DNA of 64,000 nucleotides from Prevotella jejuni (GCF_900187995.1 NZ_FZNZ01000008.1:1-64000), one strand, 5' to 3'. Positions 46,740 through 56,648 are shown, counted from the first letter of the stretch. Program-made: numbers and translations. The notes: generated from the sequence alone by a model not told the origin.

Positions 46740-47618
46740 ATGGCAAAAAAAAGAAACAAAGCCCGCAGTCGTCATAGTCTGCAGGTTGTCACACTATGTA
46801 TCAGTACAGCTATGGTGCTGATGCTGATTGGTATGGTTGTACTTACAGGCTTTACCAGTCGCAATCTTAGTTCTTACGTGAAGGAGAATCTTACTATCAC
46901 CATGATTCTCCAGCCCGATATGAATACAGAGGAGAGCTCTGCTCTTTGTCAACGTATTCGCAACTTGCATTATATCAATAGCCTGAACTTTATCAGTAAG
47001 GAGCAGGCTTTGAAGGAAGGAACTCGAGAATTGGGTGCTAACCCTGCCGAGTTTGCAGGTGAGAATCCGTTTACAGGAGAGATCGAAGTACAACTAAAGG
47101 CCAACTATGCCAACAACGACTCTATTCGTAACATCGTTCAGCAACTACGAACCTATCGTGGTGTGAGCGACATTACCTATCCACAGAGCTTAGTAGAGAG
47201 TGTAAACCAAACGCTGGGTAAGATTAGTCTGGTGCTGTTAGTCATTGCCGTCTTGCTCACCATTGTCTCCTTCTCTCTGATTAACAATACTATCCGTCTG
47301 AGTATATATGCACGACGATTCTCAATCCACACGATGAAACTCGTTGGAGCATCATGGAATTTCATCCGTGCACCATTCTTACGACGCGCTGTATTAGAAG
47401 GACTCGTCTCTGCCCTATTAGCTATTGCAGTCTTGGGTGTCGGGATATGCTTCCTCTATGATTACGAGCCAGAGATTACAAAAGTATTGTCGTGGGACGC
47501 ATTGGTTATCACAGCATTCGTTATGTTAGCCTTTGGTGTGATTATTGCGACCTTCTGCTCATGGTTGTCAGTAAACAAGTTCCTGCGTATGAAGGCAGGT
47601 GACCTCTATAAAATATAA
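46740..47618 (+). CDS. ftsX: Cell division protein FtsX
   Basis: An inner-membrane permease-like protein of 292 residues from ATG 46740. The first helix (VVTLCISTAMVLMLIGMVVL) is followed by a periplasmic domain (NLTITMILQPDMNTEESSAL through VSDITYPQSLV). Three further helices lie in the conserved C-terminal FtsX block (LTIVSFSLINNTIRLSIYARRFSIHTMKLVGASWNFIRAPF). With FtsE it transmits a cytoplasmic ATPase cycle to periplasmic peptidoglycan hydrolases. ftsE is not adjacent. It is the first gene of a plus-strand run with DUF3098, uppP, truB, queA and folK. Confidence 0.93.
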   Translation: MAKKRNKARSRHSLQVVTLCISTAMVLMLIGMVVLTGFTSRNLSSYVKENLTITMILQPDMNTEESSALCQRIRNLHYINSLNFISKEQALKEGTRELGANPAEFAGENPFTGEIEVQLKANYANNDSIRNIVQQLRTYRGVSDITYPQSLVESVNQTLGKISLVLLVIAVLLTIVSFSLINNTIRLSIYARRFSIHTMKLVGASWNFIRAPFLRRAVLEGLVSALLAIAVLGVGICFLYDYEPEITKVLSWDALVITAFVMLAFGVIIATFCSWLSVNKFLRMKAGDLYKI

Positions 47619-47711
47619 ACAAAACATAAATAAGGTAAAAGACTTCTTAGGTGGCGAAGGCAGTCTTGTCTTAACTCCCCCTAACGCTCTTGAACTCCTC
47701 AAACAAACAAT

Positions 47712-47954
47712 ATGGACAAAAGAAATTTAGCTTTTGGTAAGACCAACTTTATCTTGTTGGCTATAGGTATAGCCGTTGTTATTATCGGCTTTATCCTTAT
47801 GAGTGGCGGATCCTCCACAGAGACGGTATTCGACCCAAATATCTTTAGTGCTCGTCACATCACAGTAGCACCTATCGTCACCTTTATTGGTTTTATCTCT
47901 ATCATTGGTGCTATTCTTTATCAGCCGAAAGAAACGAAAGGAATGGAGGACTAA
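47712..47954 (+). CDS. DUF3098 two-helix membrane protein
   Basis: An 80-residue inner-membrane protein with two hydrophobic helices (FILLAIGIAVVIIGFILMSGG and VTFIGFISIIGAILYQP) joined by a short loop with FDPNIFSARHITVAP, typical of DUF3098. It is always in this neighbourhood in Bacteroidales as far as I recall, between ftsX and uppP. Its stop overlaps the uppP start by one base. A link to the division or lipid-carrier machinery is inferred from context alone. Confidence 0.88.
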   Translation: MDKRNLAFGKTNFILLAIGIAVVIIGFILMSGGSSTETVFDPNIFSARHITVAPIVTFIGFISIIGAILYQPKETKGMED

Positions 47955-48814
47955 TGACACTTTTACAAACGATTATTATCTCTATTATTGAAGGACTGAC
48001 GGAGTTCCTTCCAGTGTCATCTACGGGTCACATGATTATCACTCAGAAACTTCTGGGTGTCCCTGCAAACGATGAATTTGTACATGCCTTCACGTTCATC
48101 ATACAGTTTGGTGCAATCCTCTCTGTGGTATGTCTATATTGGAAACGCTTTTTCCAAATCGACCGCACACCAGTACCTGCTGATGAGAAGTCTAAATTCA
48201 AAAGATTTATCCACCCTATACGCTTCTATTGGTTGCTATTTGTTGGGTTCGTCCCAGCAATTATAATTGGTCTACCAGCTAAGAAGAGCGGTCTACTTGA
48301 TTGGTTGCTTGAATCTGTATGGATGGTTGCAATAATGCTCGTAGTGGGTGGTATATTCATGCTCTACTGTGACAAGATCTTTAACAAAGGAAAAGAAGAA
48401 AACCAGATAACAGAGAAACGTGCTATCCGCATTGGTCTTTTCCAGTGCTTATCTCTCATTCCTGGCACAAGCCGCTCTATGGCAACCATCGTGGGTGGTA
48501 TGGCAAATGGGTTAACACGCAAACGCGCAGCAGAATTCTCATTCTTCCTTGCGGTACCAACTATGGCTGGTGCAACCGTACTTGACATGTATGACTTGTT
48601 AAATAGTGACAGCACATGGGCTTCAGCTCATAACCTTACAATGCTTGCTGTTGGCTGTGTTGTATCATTCATCGTTGCGCTATTGGCAATGAAGTGGTTT
48701 GTAAGTTTCCTTGCAAAATATGGTTTCAAGTGGTTCGGTTGGTATCGTATCATCGTTGGCCTTATCATCATTATAATGCTGCTCTGTGATATTCCACTGA
48801 ATATGGTACACTAA
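47954..48814 (+). CDS. uppP: Undecaprenyl-diphosphate phosphatase
   Basis: An inner-membrane enzyme that dephosphorylates undecaprenyl diphosphate, recycling the carrier for peptidoglycan and surface glycans; overproduction gives bacitracin resistance. The two active-site blocks are present: EGLTEFLPVSSTGHMI near residues 13-28 and SLIPGTSRSMATIVGG near 170-185. Eight or so helices and a length of 286 are standard. It is translationally coupled to DUF3098 by a TAATG overlap. Confidence 0.96.
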   Translation: MTLLQTIIISIIEGLTEFLPVSSTGHMIITQKLLGVPANDEFVHAFTFIIQFGAILSVVCLYWKRFFQIDRTPVPADEKSKFKRFIHPIRFYWLLFVGFVPAIIIGLPAKKSGLLDWLLESVWMVAIMLVVGGIFMLYCDKIFNKGKEENQITEKRAIRIGLFQCLSLIPGTSRSMATIVGGMANGLTRKRAAEFSFFLAVPTMAGATVLDMYDLLNSDSTWASAHNLTMLAVGCVVSFIVALLAMKWFVSFLAKYGFKWFGWYRIIVGLIIIIMLLCDIPLNMVH

Positions 48815-48835
48815 TCTCATATACTTATTGCCCTA

Positions 48836-49534
48836 ATGAACTTCAAAGAAGGAGTAATCATCCCTATTGACAAGCCCTACGGCATCACCAGTTTCAAGGC
48901 GTTAGCACACGTACGCTACCTTTGTACACAGGCGAATGATGGGAAGGTAAAGATTGGTCATGCCGGTACATTAGACCCTTTAGCGACAGGAGTTCTCATC
49001 CTTGCAACGGGTAAGATGACAAAGCAGATTGAGACTTTACAGACTCACACAAAGGAATATACAGCGACCCTACAGTTGGGTGCTACCACACCGAGCTACG
49101 ATATGGAACATGAGGTAAATGAAAATTTCCCAACAGAACATATTACAAGGGAGCTGATAGACGCTACACTACCTCAGTTTGTGGGTGATATCGAACAAAT
49201 TCCACCCACTTATAGTGCTGTAAAGGTGGATGGTAAGCGTGCTTTCGACTATCGAAGAAAAGGTAAGGAAATAACGCTGAAACCTAAGAATATTCGCATT
49301 GACGAGATAGAAGTATTAGACTTCGATGCAGAGAAGATGCAACTCTCAATCCGTGTCGTCTGCGGTAAAGGTACTTATATTCGTGCATTGGCACGCGACC
49401 TTGGTCGTGCGCTGAATAGCGGAGCCTACCTTACTGCCTTACGCCGCACACGTGTTGGAGACGTCAGAGTAGAAGACTGTGTCAATTATGACCAGTTTGA
49501 CGCATGGCTCCAACAACAAACTATAGAAAAATAA
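48836..49534 (+). CDS. truB: tRNA pseudouridine-55 synthase
   Basis: It makes pseudouridine 55 in the T-loop of tRNAs. The catalytic Asp lies in GHAGTLDPLATGVL. Also present are the family openers VIIPIDKPYGITSFKAL, TKEYTATLQLGATTPSYD, the IPPTYSAVKVDGKRAFDYRRKG segment and CGKGTYIRALARDLGRAL. At 232 residues it lacks the C-terminal PUA extension of the E. coli enzyme, as usual in Bacteroidota. It lies 21 bases after uppP. Confidence 0.96.
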   Translation: MNFKEGVIIPIDKPYGITSFKALAHVRYLCTQANDGKVKIGHAGTLDPLATGVLILATGKMTKQIETLQTHTKEYTATLQLGATTPSYDMEHEVNENFPTEHITRELIDATLPQFVGDIEQIPPTYSAVKVDGKRAFDYRRKGKEITLKPKNIRIDEIEVLDFDAEKMQLSIRVVCGKGTYIRALARDLGRALNSGAYLTALRRTRVGDVRVEDCVNYDQFDAWLQQQTIEK

Positions 49535-49555
49535 TAAACTCCCCAATATATAAAT

Positions 49556-50740
49556 ATGAAGCTTTCACAGTTTAAATTCAACTTGCCAAAAGAGCAGGTA
49601 GCCTTATATCCACATTCTTCTGAACGTGTTCTGACACGTACTGATGGTAGCACACAAACCTTCACCGTCACTCGTCGTGATGAAGGTAGGCTGATGGTGT
49701 TACACCGTAAGTCAGGAAAGATTGATATGTTCAAGGCTGATATCGACGGTGAACCTACTGAAGAAGACTACATCCGATTCAAAGATGTATTCAACTACTT
49801 CGATGAGGGAGATGCCTTTATCTTCAATGACACGAAGGTATTCCCTGCTCGTCTATATGGTACAAAGGAGAAGACTGATGCGAAGATTGAGGTATTCCTC
49901 CTTCGTGAACTCAATCAGGAGATGCGTCTTTGGGATGTATTGGTAGAGCCTGCACGTAAGATTCGTATCGGTAACAAGCTTTTCTTTGATGAGTCTGGCA
50001 CAATGGTAGCTGAGGTTATAGACAATACTACCTCTCGTGGTCGTACTCTCCGCTTCCTTTACGACTGTCCGCACGATGAGTTCAAGCGTGAGTTATTTGC
50101 TTTGGGAGAGGCTCCATTACCACGCTACGTCATTGATAACCGTCCTAAGGAGGATGGGGAAGAGTTTGCACACGCAACAGCTGACGACATGGAGAATTTC
50201 CAGTCTGTCTTTGCCAAGCATGAAGGTGCCGTCTCAGCACCTGGTACAAATATCCATTTCTCTGAACACATGATGAAGATGATGGATATCAAAGGTATCA
50301 AGAAGGCCTTTATCACACTACATTGTGGCTTAGGCACCTTCCATGATATTGAGGTAGAGGACCTTACAAAGCATAAGATGGATTCAGAGGAGATGCACAT
50401 CAATGCTGACGCATGTCGTATCGCTAACGGTGCTAAGCAGGCAGGACATCATATCTGTGCTGTTGGTGCAAGTGTTGTCAAAGCTACAGAGACAGCTGTT
50501 GGCACTGATGGTATGATAAAGGAGTATGATGGTTGGACCAATGAATTTATCTTCCCTCCATACAACTTTGGCTTTGCCGACTCAATGCTGGTGAATTTCT
50601 ATCATCCATACTCAACTTTATTGATGGAAACAGCAGCCTTTGGAGGTTATGACCTTGTGATGGAGGCATATGACAAAGCGGTAAGGAATGGTTATATGTT
50701 TGGTTGCTTTGGCGACTCTCTACTGATTCTTAACGATTAA
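49556..50740 (+). CDS. queA: S-adenosylmethionine:tRNA ribosyltransferase-isomerase
   Basis: It transfers the ribosyl group of SAM to preQ1 in tRNA, forming epoxyqueuosine. Diagnostic stretches are FNLPKEQVALYPHSSER, NDTKVFPARLYG, the signature YDGWTNEFIFPPYNF and VNFYHPYSTLLMETAAFGG. At 394 residues it is 40-50 longer than the E. coli protein. The region around residues 25-60 (RTDGSTQTFTVTRRDEGRLMVLHRKSG) is fuller. It is packed between truB (21 bases) and folK (1 base), so tRNA modification and folate genes share this transcript. Confidence 0.96.
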   Translation: MKLSQFKFNLPKEQVALYPHSSERVLTRTDGSTQTFTVTRRDEGRLMVLHRKSGKIDMFKADIDGEPTEEDYIRFKDVFNYFDEGDAFIFNDTKVFPARLYGTKEKTDAKIEVFLLRELNQEMRLWDVLVEPARKIRIGNKLFFDESGTMVAEVIDNTTSRGRTLRFLYDCPHDEFKRELFALGEAPLPRYVIDNRPKEDGEEFAHATADDMENFQSVFAKHEGAVSAPGTNIHFSEHMMKMMDIKGIKKAFITLHCGLGTFHDIEVEDLTKHKMDSEEMHINADACRIANGAKQAGHHICAVGASVVKATETAVGTDGMIKEYDGWTNEFIFPPYNFGFADSMLVNFYHPYSTLLMETAAFGGYDLVMEAYDKAVRNGYMFGCFGDSLLILND

Positions 50741-50741
50741 C

Positions 50742-51152
50742 ATGCACATAGTTTATTTATCCCTCGGCACCAATCTTGGTAATAGAAAGGCCATTATGCA
50801 CGAGGCGATAACACGAATAGAAGGAAAGATTGGCACAGTATTGCGCCAATCTTCTTTCCATGAGACAGAGCCTTGGGGCTTTGAAAGCCCTAATCTCTTC
50901 CTCAATTCCTGCGTATGTGTCTCTACCTCTCTTGCTCCCAGACAGCTATTAGAGGCGACACAAGCCATAGAAATAGAGATGGGACGAGTAAAGAAGTCTA
51001 TCAATGCACAATATACAGACCGCATCATAGATATTGATATCCTGCTTTATGACAAGCTAAGTATCAATGAGCCTGACCTTATCATCCCCCACCCTCTTAT
51101 GGAAGAACGTGATTTCGTTATGCTTCCCTTGAAGGAGATATGGGAGGAGTAA
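50742..51152 (+). CDS. folK: 2-amino-4-hydroxy-6-hydroxymethyldihydropteridine pyrophosphokinase
   Basis: It transfers pyrophosphate from ATP to hydroxymethyl-dihydropterin in folate synthesis. LSLGTNLGNRKAIM at the start, SSFHETEPWGFESPNLFLNSC, the catalytic DRIIDIDILLYD and the closing HPLMEERDFVMLPLKEI give the whole HPPK fold. At 136 residues it is at the short end of the family. It begins one base after queA and ends the ftsX-folK run. Confidence 0.95.
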   Translation: MHIVYLSLGTNLGNRKAIMHEAITRIEGKIGTVLRQSSFHETEPWGFESPNLFLNSCVCVSTSLAPRQLLEATQAIEIEMGRVKKSINAQYTDRIIDIDILLYDKLSINEPDLIIPHPLMEERDFVMLPLKEIWEE

Positions 51153-51265
51153 GCGCTCTTCACACCGTAAAATAAACTAAATCTATTTGTCGGAAATATT
51201 CTTAAACTTATACAACCCTGACGTAAAATATAACAAACCCAAACTTTGACTAATAAGATAAACAA

Positions 51266-53701
51266 ATGAAAAGAACATTATTATTAGTGGTAACTGCGTT
51301 TACAAACATCTTACTTGCCAATGCAGATCCTATCACTAAAGCACAAGCTTTGAGTATAGCTACCAAATACATCAACAACCCAAAACTATCGAACGATACC
51401 CCCAAAACCCGCTCATCACAAGCTAATGAGCAACCAGCTTATTACATTTTTACTAATCCAAACGACAAGAAATTCGTTATTATCTCTGGAGAAAGTAAAC
51501 TCAACGAACTCGTAGGTTATGGAGATAAGATGACAGAAAACCCCAACGACCAGCCTCCCTACTTCAAACTGTTCTTAAAGGAATATGAACGTGTTGTAAA
51601 AGAAGTGCGTTCTAAAGCTGCAACTACTACTCCACAGCGTCCTATCAAACGAAAAGTAGAACCCTTGCTTACTTGTAAGTGGAGCCAGTATGACCCTTTC
51701 AACAAGTACACCCCACTAAGTAATGGACAGCATACACCTACTGGTTGTGTTGCAACAGCCACAGCACAGGTGATGTTCTACAATAAATGGCCTAAGAATC
51801 GACCACAAGATTATATAGCATCAACAGGTGATGATGCTAAGAAGAGTGCTACTTATTGGTGGGATGAAATGAAGAACACGACTAATGAGATGAGAACGGA
51901 ACATTCTCGACAAGCCGTTGGCGTATTGATGTCTGACATCGGTAAGGCTGTCAATATGAGATACTATTATAGAGGTAGTGACTCAAACTTACAATATGCT
52001 TGCAATGCACTTCGCGACAAGTTCGACTATACTGTACGTTATCTTGACAAAAACTTCCTTCCTGCCAATGACTTCCTCAATGAGGTGATGCAAGAAATCT
52101 CAGATGGATATCCAGTCTTAGTAGTAGGTGGACCACATGCCTTTGTTTATGATGGCTATGATGAGCAGGGCCTCATTCACACCAACTGGGGCTGGGGAGG
52201 TGAAAACGATGGATACTTCGACATCAATATAGTAACCCTTAATGTTTCAGGCTTTGCTCTCAATAGTGGAACATTCTGGGACGATATCTCAGTTGTCTTT
52301 GCCCATCCTAATGACGGTAAGGCTACACCTTTTAAGGATATCGAGCGCGGATTAGATGCAAGAACCACCACTTCACTCACTATTGACAAGACAGAAGCAA
52401 ACCGTTCTGAAAGTTTCAGTGCAAAGATTGAGAAGTTAGGCTCGTATAGTTCGGTGAAAGGTGAACTTGGTGTATTCACTGGGAAGGTAGCACTTGCCCT
52501 CTATAATGACAAGAACGAACAAGTAAAAATCTTCAACTCAACTGCAAGCGACCAGACTTGGGCATCTATCTTTACTTCCATGTCCTTTGATGTTGCTGAT
52601 ATTAACTTTAAGGGTATTGCTGACGGAAACTACCGTTTAGTACCAGTATTCTCTGAGATGCTCGATACCAAGACTAAGGAACACGGTGACTGGAAGCCAA
52701 TCAATCACGCCAATGAGATAGAAGTAAAACTCACTCCAAGTGCAGTACAGCTCAATACAAATAACCCAAAGGATGTAGTTGTTATTGAAAAGGCTCCAAG
52801 CCTACTTGCACCTTACTATGAAGGTTCTGGATTTAAGGGTGCATACAGCTTCACGATGTATAATCCTGGACGTGAAGAAGTGCGTGGCGAACTTGTGATG
52901 ACACTTACAAATCAAGAGACAAAGAAAGAATATCATGGTTATCTACTTACTCCAAACGTTGTTGCACAACGCCTTGGACGAACAACCTTTGTCATTAATA
53001 TGCTTCCACTATATTACAACAAACCAAGTTTAGGGAATCTACCAAGAGGTAAATATGACGTCAAACTATCAATAAAAGCCAATAGAAAAGGAACTGAAGT
53101 AGAGATACCTATTGACATGAAAGAGCCATTCGAGATCGAAGTATTACCTTATGTCAATAATGGAAATATTGAATTAACTTTCCTCGACTACTACGTTGAT
53201 GGTGAATACGCTAATTACAGCACCTTCCAACTTAATAAGATAAAGAATATCAGTCTGCAAGTACATTCCAAAGTATCTGGTTATCAGATTAGGAATGGCT
53301 ACCGTGGTCCAATTCATTATCGTCTACTCGATTTGACAAGCAATAAGTGGATAGACTTGGGTACCATCAATAATGTTTATCTTCCATGTGATGCAGACAA
53401 CAATGCAGCACAGACACGTATCACCTTTGCTGCTTCTCAATTAGAGCCTAATCATTCATACGAGATACATATTGAGGTTGAAAGGGATGGAAAACGAGAA
53501 GACATTTGGAATCCAAATGTGTTACGCAACACATTCTCTACGGTTGATGAGTTGAGACCTAATGGTATTAACTTGCTTAAAACCAAGCAGAGCAGAGCAC
53601 TGGACATCTTTACCTTGCAAGGGCTTCGCCTATCACAGCCTTGGGAAGAACTCCCTGCAGGTATCTATATCGTAGATGGTAAAAAGATAATTAAGAAATA
53701 A
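51266..53701 (+). CDS. C10 (streptopain/interpain-like) cysteine protease, secreted
   Basis: An 811-residue secreted zymogen. The signal peptide is residues 1-20. A Spi-like pro-domain runs to about residue 130 (PAYYIFTNPNDKKFVIISGE). The papain-like catalytic domain has Cys161 in PTGCVATATAQVM, His291 in GGPHAFVYDGY and NWGWGG just after. About 450 residues of beta-sandwich repeats follow. The C-terminus (DIFTLQGLRL...LPAGIYIVDGKKIIKK) resembles a short type IX sorting tail. It is close in layout to interpain A of Prevotella intermedia, which degrades host proteins. Transcribed alone, ending in a clear terminator. Confidence 0.93.
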   Translation: MKRTLLLVVTAFTNILLANADPITKAQALSIATKYINNPKLSNDTPKTRSSQANEQPAYYIFTNPNDKKFVIISGESKLNELVGYGDKMTENPNDQPPYFKLFLKEYERVVKEVRSKAATTTPQRPIKRKVEPLLTCKWSQYDPFNKYTPLSNGQHTPTGCVATATAQVMFYNKWPKNRPQDYIASTGDDAKKSATYWWDEMKNTTNEMRTEHSRQAVGVLMSDIGKAVNMRYYYRGSDSNLQYACNALRDKFDYTVRYLDKNFLPANDFLNEVMQEISDGYPVLVVGGPHAFVYDGYDEQGLIHTNWGWGGENDGYFDINIVTLNVSGFALNSGTFWDDISVVFAHPNDGKATPFKDIERGLDARTTTSLTIDKTEANRSESFSAKIEKLGSYSSVKGELGVFTGKVALALYNDKNEQVKIFNSTASDQTWASIFTSMSFDVADINFKGIADGNYRLVPVFSEMLDTKTKEHGDWKPINHANEIEVKLTPSAVQLNTNNPKDVVVIEKAPSLLAPYYEGSGFKGAYSFTMYNPGREEVRGELVMTLTNQETKKEYHGYLLTPNVVAQRLGRTTFVINMLPLYYNKPSLGNLPRGKYDVKLSIKANRKGTEVEIPIDMKEPFEIEVLPYVNNGNIELTFLDYYVDGEYANYSTFQLNKIKNISLQVHSKVSGYQIRNGYRGPIHYRLLDLTSNKWIDLGTINNVYLPCDADNNAAQTRITFAASQLEPNHSYEIHIEVERDGKREDIWNPNVLRNTFSTVDELRPNGINLLKTKQSRALDIFTLQGLRLSQPWEELPAGIYIVDGKKIIKK

Positions 53702-53774
53702 TATAAGCTAATCCTATCTTATAACAGATACAGCACGCATAGAGAATGTGAACTTCTTAGGAAAAGATAAGAAA

Positions 53775-53821
53775 GAAATCGGTCATTGAGTATTATTATT
53801 AAATACCCATTGACCGATTTC
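53775..53821 (+). terminator. Terminator after C10 protease gene
   Basis: GAAATCGGTCA / TGACCGATTTC (11 bp) with further partial pairing in the loop (GTATT with AATAC). It lies 74 bases past the stop. Confidence 0.8.
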
Positions 53822-53943
53822 CTATAAATAGAAAGATATAGTAATTAAGAAAACCTTTACATAGGTTCTTCCTTTCCTTGCGTTCTTTTTAAAACTTAAT
53901 CAACAATATAGCAAAAGTAAGATAGCATGAATAGTAAATGAAA

Positions 53944-53994
53944 AAAGGTAAGAAAGTAAGGTATGGACAAGCCAACCTTAACTTTCTTACCTTT
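53944..53994 (-). terminator. Terminator after rpsO
   Basis: AAAGGTAAGAAAGT / ACTTTCTTACCTTT (14 bp, with AAGGT/ACCTT extending it) ending in T-rich sequence on the minus strand. It lies 22 bases past the rpsO stop. Confidence 0.85.
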
Positions 53995-54015
53995 ATTTCG
54001 TTGCTTCTTAAAAGC

Positions 54016-54291
54016 TTACTTACGGAGACCCAAAGCCTTGATGATAGCACGATAACGCTCGATGTCACGATCGTAGAGGTAATCGAGCAATGCACGACGC
54101 TTACCTACGAGCTGTGTCAATGAACGAGTTGTAACGTAGTCCTTGCGGTTCTTCTTAACGTGCTCGGTCAAGTGCTTGATACGATAAGAGAAAAGAGCAA
54201 TCTGGCTCTCAGCTGAACCTGTGTCAGTTGTACTCTGTGCCTTACCATACTGAGCGAAGATCTCTGCCTTCTTAGTCTTGTCTAAATACAT
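54016..54291 (-). CDS. rpsO: 30S ribosomal protein S15
   Basis: A primary 16S rRNA binding protein of the small-subunit platform. The 91 residues cover the whole family: QYGKAQSTTDTGSAESQIALFS and RIKHLTEHVKKNRKDYVTTRSLTQLVGKRRALLDYL, then the C-terminal RYRAIIKALGLRK. The transcript should begin near 54397 from the promoter at 54402-54432. That leaves about 105 untranslated bases, where S15 commonly controls its own translation. Divergent from typA. Confidence 0.97.
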   Translation of the reverse strand: MYLDKTKKAEIFAQYGKAQSTTDTGSAESQIALFSYRIKHLTEHVKKNRKDYVTTRSLTQLVGKRRALLDYLYDRDIERYRAIIKALGLRK

Positions 54292-54401
54292 AATTTGTTT
54301 GTGTGATTAATGTGATTTGCAATTACATCTTTCCGTCGTTAGCCGCCTTAATCACAACGGGTTACGACATCAAATGCATCGGACGTTCCGAAAATGCTGT
54401 G

Positions 54402-54432
54402 CAAAGTTACAACTTTTTATTGGAACCACAAA
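54402..54432 (-). promoter_or_regulatory. Promoter of rpsO
   Basis: On the minus strand, TTTG (54432-54429), 19 bp, TAACTTTG (54409-54402). Confidence 0.8.
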
Positions 54433-54452
54433 CGTTTTCCATTTTTTATTCG

Positions 54453-54460
54453 TACTTTTG
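54453..54460 (+). promoter_or_regulatory. Promoter -7 box of typA
   Basis: TACTTTTG, 38 bases before the ATG. The -33 region is T-rich without a clear TTTG. It lies back to back with the rpsO promoter. Confidence 0.65.
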
Positions 54461-54498
54461 CACCATAAATTTAGCGTAAGCTTTTTTAAGGTAATTAA

Positions 54499-56301
54499 AT
54501 GCAAGATATTCGTAACATCGCAGTTATTGCGCACGTAGACCACGGTAAGACAACCTTGGTTGATAAGATGATGCTCGCAGGAAAACTTTTCCGTGACGGA
54601 CAAGACAACAGTGGAGAGGTTCTCGACTCTAACGACTTGGAGCGCGAACGAGGGATAACAATTCTCAGTAAGAATGTAAGTATTAATTGGAAAGGAGTAA
54701 AAATCAATATTCTCGACACACCAGGTCACTCTGATTTCGGTGGTGAGGTTGAGCGTGTATTGAACATGGCAGACGGTTGTCTGTTGCTCGTTGACGCTTT
54801 CGAAGGTCCGATGCCACAGACTCGTTTCGTACTACAGAAAGCCCTACAACTTGGTTTGAAACCAGTTGTTGTTATCAACAAAGTAGACAAACCAAACTGT
54901 CGTCCTGAGGAAGTATATGAGATGGTATTCGATCTCATGTGTGACCTCAACGCTACAGAAGACCAGTTGAATTTCCCAGTTGTCTATGGTTCAGCTAAGA
55001 ATGGCTGGATGAGTGAGGATTGGAAGAAGCCAACAGATAATATTGAATATCTGCTCGACCTCATTATTGAGGCAATCCCTGCTCCTAAGCAGATTGAAGG
55101 AACACCACAGATGCTGATTACATCTTTGGACTATTCAAGCTACACCGGACGTATCGCCGTTGGTCGTGTACACCGTGGAACATTGAAGGATGGACAGAAT
55201 ATTACAATCTGTCACCGCGACGGAACACAGGAACGCACTAAGATTAAAGAGCTTCATACCTTCGAGGGTATGGGCCATAAGAAGACAGACCACGTAGACT
55301 CAGGCGATATTTGTGCAGTGATTGGCTTGGAGAAGTTTGAGATTGGTGATACTATTGCTGATTTCGAGAACCCGGAGCCACTACCACCTATCGCTGTTGA
55401 CGAGCCAACAATGAGTATGCTCTTCACCATCAACGACTCTCCATTCTTCGGAAAGGAAGGTAAGTTCTGTACCTCTCGTCATATCAGCGAACGCCTTAAC
55501 AAAGAACTTGAGAAGAATCTTGCACTACGTGTACGTCCTATGGAGGACGCAACAGATAAGTGGATTGTCAGTGGTCGTGGCGTTCTCCATCTCTCTGTGC
55601 TCATTGAGACAATGCGTCGTGAGGGTTATGAGCTGCAAGTTGGTCAACCACAGGTTATCTACAAGGAGATTAATGGACAGAAGTGTGAGCCTATCGAGGA
55701 GTTGACAATCAACGTTCCAACTGATTTCTCAAGTAAGATGATTGATATGGTGACTCGTCGTAAGGGTGACTTGCTCGGTATGGACGCTGAGGGCGAACGT
55801 GTGAACATCACCTTTGAAATACCATCACGTGGTATCATTGGTCTACGTACCAACGTCTTAACAGCCAGCCAGGGTGAAGCTATCATGGCACACCGTTTCA
55901 AAGATTATCAGCCATTCAAGGGCGAGATCGTACGTCGTACAAATGGTTCAATGATTGCGTTGGAGGCTGGTACAGCCTACGCTTACGCTATCGACAAGCT
56001 ACAAGATCGTGGTAAGTTCTTCATTGATTCTGGTGAGGAAGTTTATGGCGGACAGGTTGTTGGTGAGCATGTTCACGACAACGACCTCGTTATCAACGTT
56101 ACGAAGGCAAAGCAGTTGACCAACGTCCGTGCATCTGGTTCTGACGAGAAGGCACGCGTTATCCCTAAGACCGAGATGAGTCTTGAGGAATGTCTTGAGT
56201 ACATCAAGGGCAACGAGTATGTTGAGGTAACTCCAAAGAACATTCGTATGCGTAAGATAACTCTTGATCATTTGGAGCGTAAACGCGAGAACAAGGATTA
56301 A
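54499..56301 (+). CDS. typA: Translational GTPase TypA/BipA
   Basis: A ribosome-binding GTPase of 600 residues needed for 50S assembly and stress growth. The G1 motif [10 protein letters not shown] lies at residues 10-19, G2 RGITI, G3 [11 protein letters not shown]4 NKVDK and G5 GSAKNGW, followed by the domain II barrel. The TypA-specific C-terminal domain has [31 protein letters not shown]. The full family length and a strong own terminator show an intact single-gene unit. Confidence 0.97.
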   Translation: MQDIRNIAVIAHVDHGKTTLVDKMMLAGKLFRDGQDNSGEVLDSNDLERERGITILSKNVSINWKGVKINILDTPGHSDFGGEVERVLNMADGCLLLVDAFEGPMPQTRFVLQKALQLGLKPVVVINKVDKPNCRPEEVYEMVFDLMCDLNATEDQLNFPVVYGSAKNGWMSEDWKKPTDNIEYLLDLIIEAIPAPKQIEGTPQMLITSLDYSSYTGRIAVGRVHRGTLKDGQNITICHRDGTQERTKIKELHTFEGMGHKKTDHVDSGDICAVIGLEKFEIGDTIADFENPEPLPPIAVDEPTMSMLFTINDSPFFGKEGKFCTSRHISERLNKELEKNLALRVRPMEDATDKWIVSGRGVLHLSVLIETMRREGYELQVGQPQVIYKEINGQKCEPIEELTINVPTDFSSKMIDMVTRRKGDLLGMDAEGERVNITFEIPSRGIIGLRTNVLTASQGEAIMAHRFKDYQPFKGEIVRRTNGSMIALEAGTAYAYAIDKLQDRGKFFIDSGEEVYGGQVVGEHVHDNDLVINVTKAKQLTNVRASGSDEKARVIPKTEMSLEECLEYIKGNEYVEVTPKNIRMRKITLDHLERKRENKD

Positions 56302-56323
56302 ATCTTATTTCAATCATAAGACG

Positions 56324-56363
56324 AGGGGCGACTATCCGATGGGGGGTAGCCGCCCCTTTCTTT
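56324..56363 (+). terminator. Terminator after typA
   Basis: AGGGGCG pairs with CGCCCCT, with an inner CTATCC/GGGTAG pairing, followed by TTCTTT. Confidence 0.85.
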
Positions 56364-56386
56364 ATTACTAATTTTTTGTTTATTGT

Positions 56387-56470
56387 AGTTACTGTCACTT
56401 TTAACACTTCTCGTAACAGTCTTGTAGTTAGTAGATTATAACGTCAATATTATGACAGTAGTGACAGCAA
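56387..56470. repeat. TGACAG palindromic element, copy 3
   Basis: TTACTGTCACT pairs with AGTGACAGCAA. The interior has TTTAACACTTC and GTAGTTAGTAG, and the end TATGACAGTAGTGACAGCAA is nearly identical to copy 1. It lies between the typA terminator and the ADP-ribosylglycohydrolase gene. Confidence 0.75.
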
Positions 56471-56648
56471 CCTTAAAAATGACCATCTTCTTATTTTGTC
56501 CCTTCCGTTAGTTTTCCTCTATTTTCATTTGTTTCATTAATGGATTATAGCTATTTTTGTATTCGAGTTTGTAGCCTTTTGTATAACTCCTGTTTGTTAT
56601 ATCAAAGGTAAGATATTATTGATTAACAGATATGTAAAGTAATAGTTT

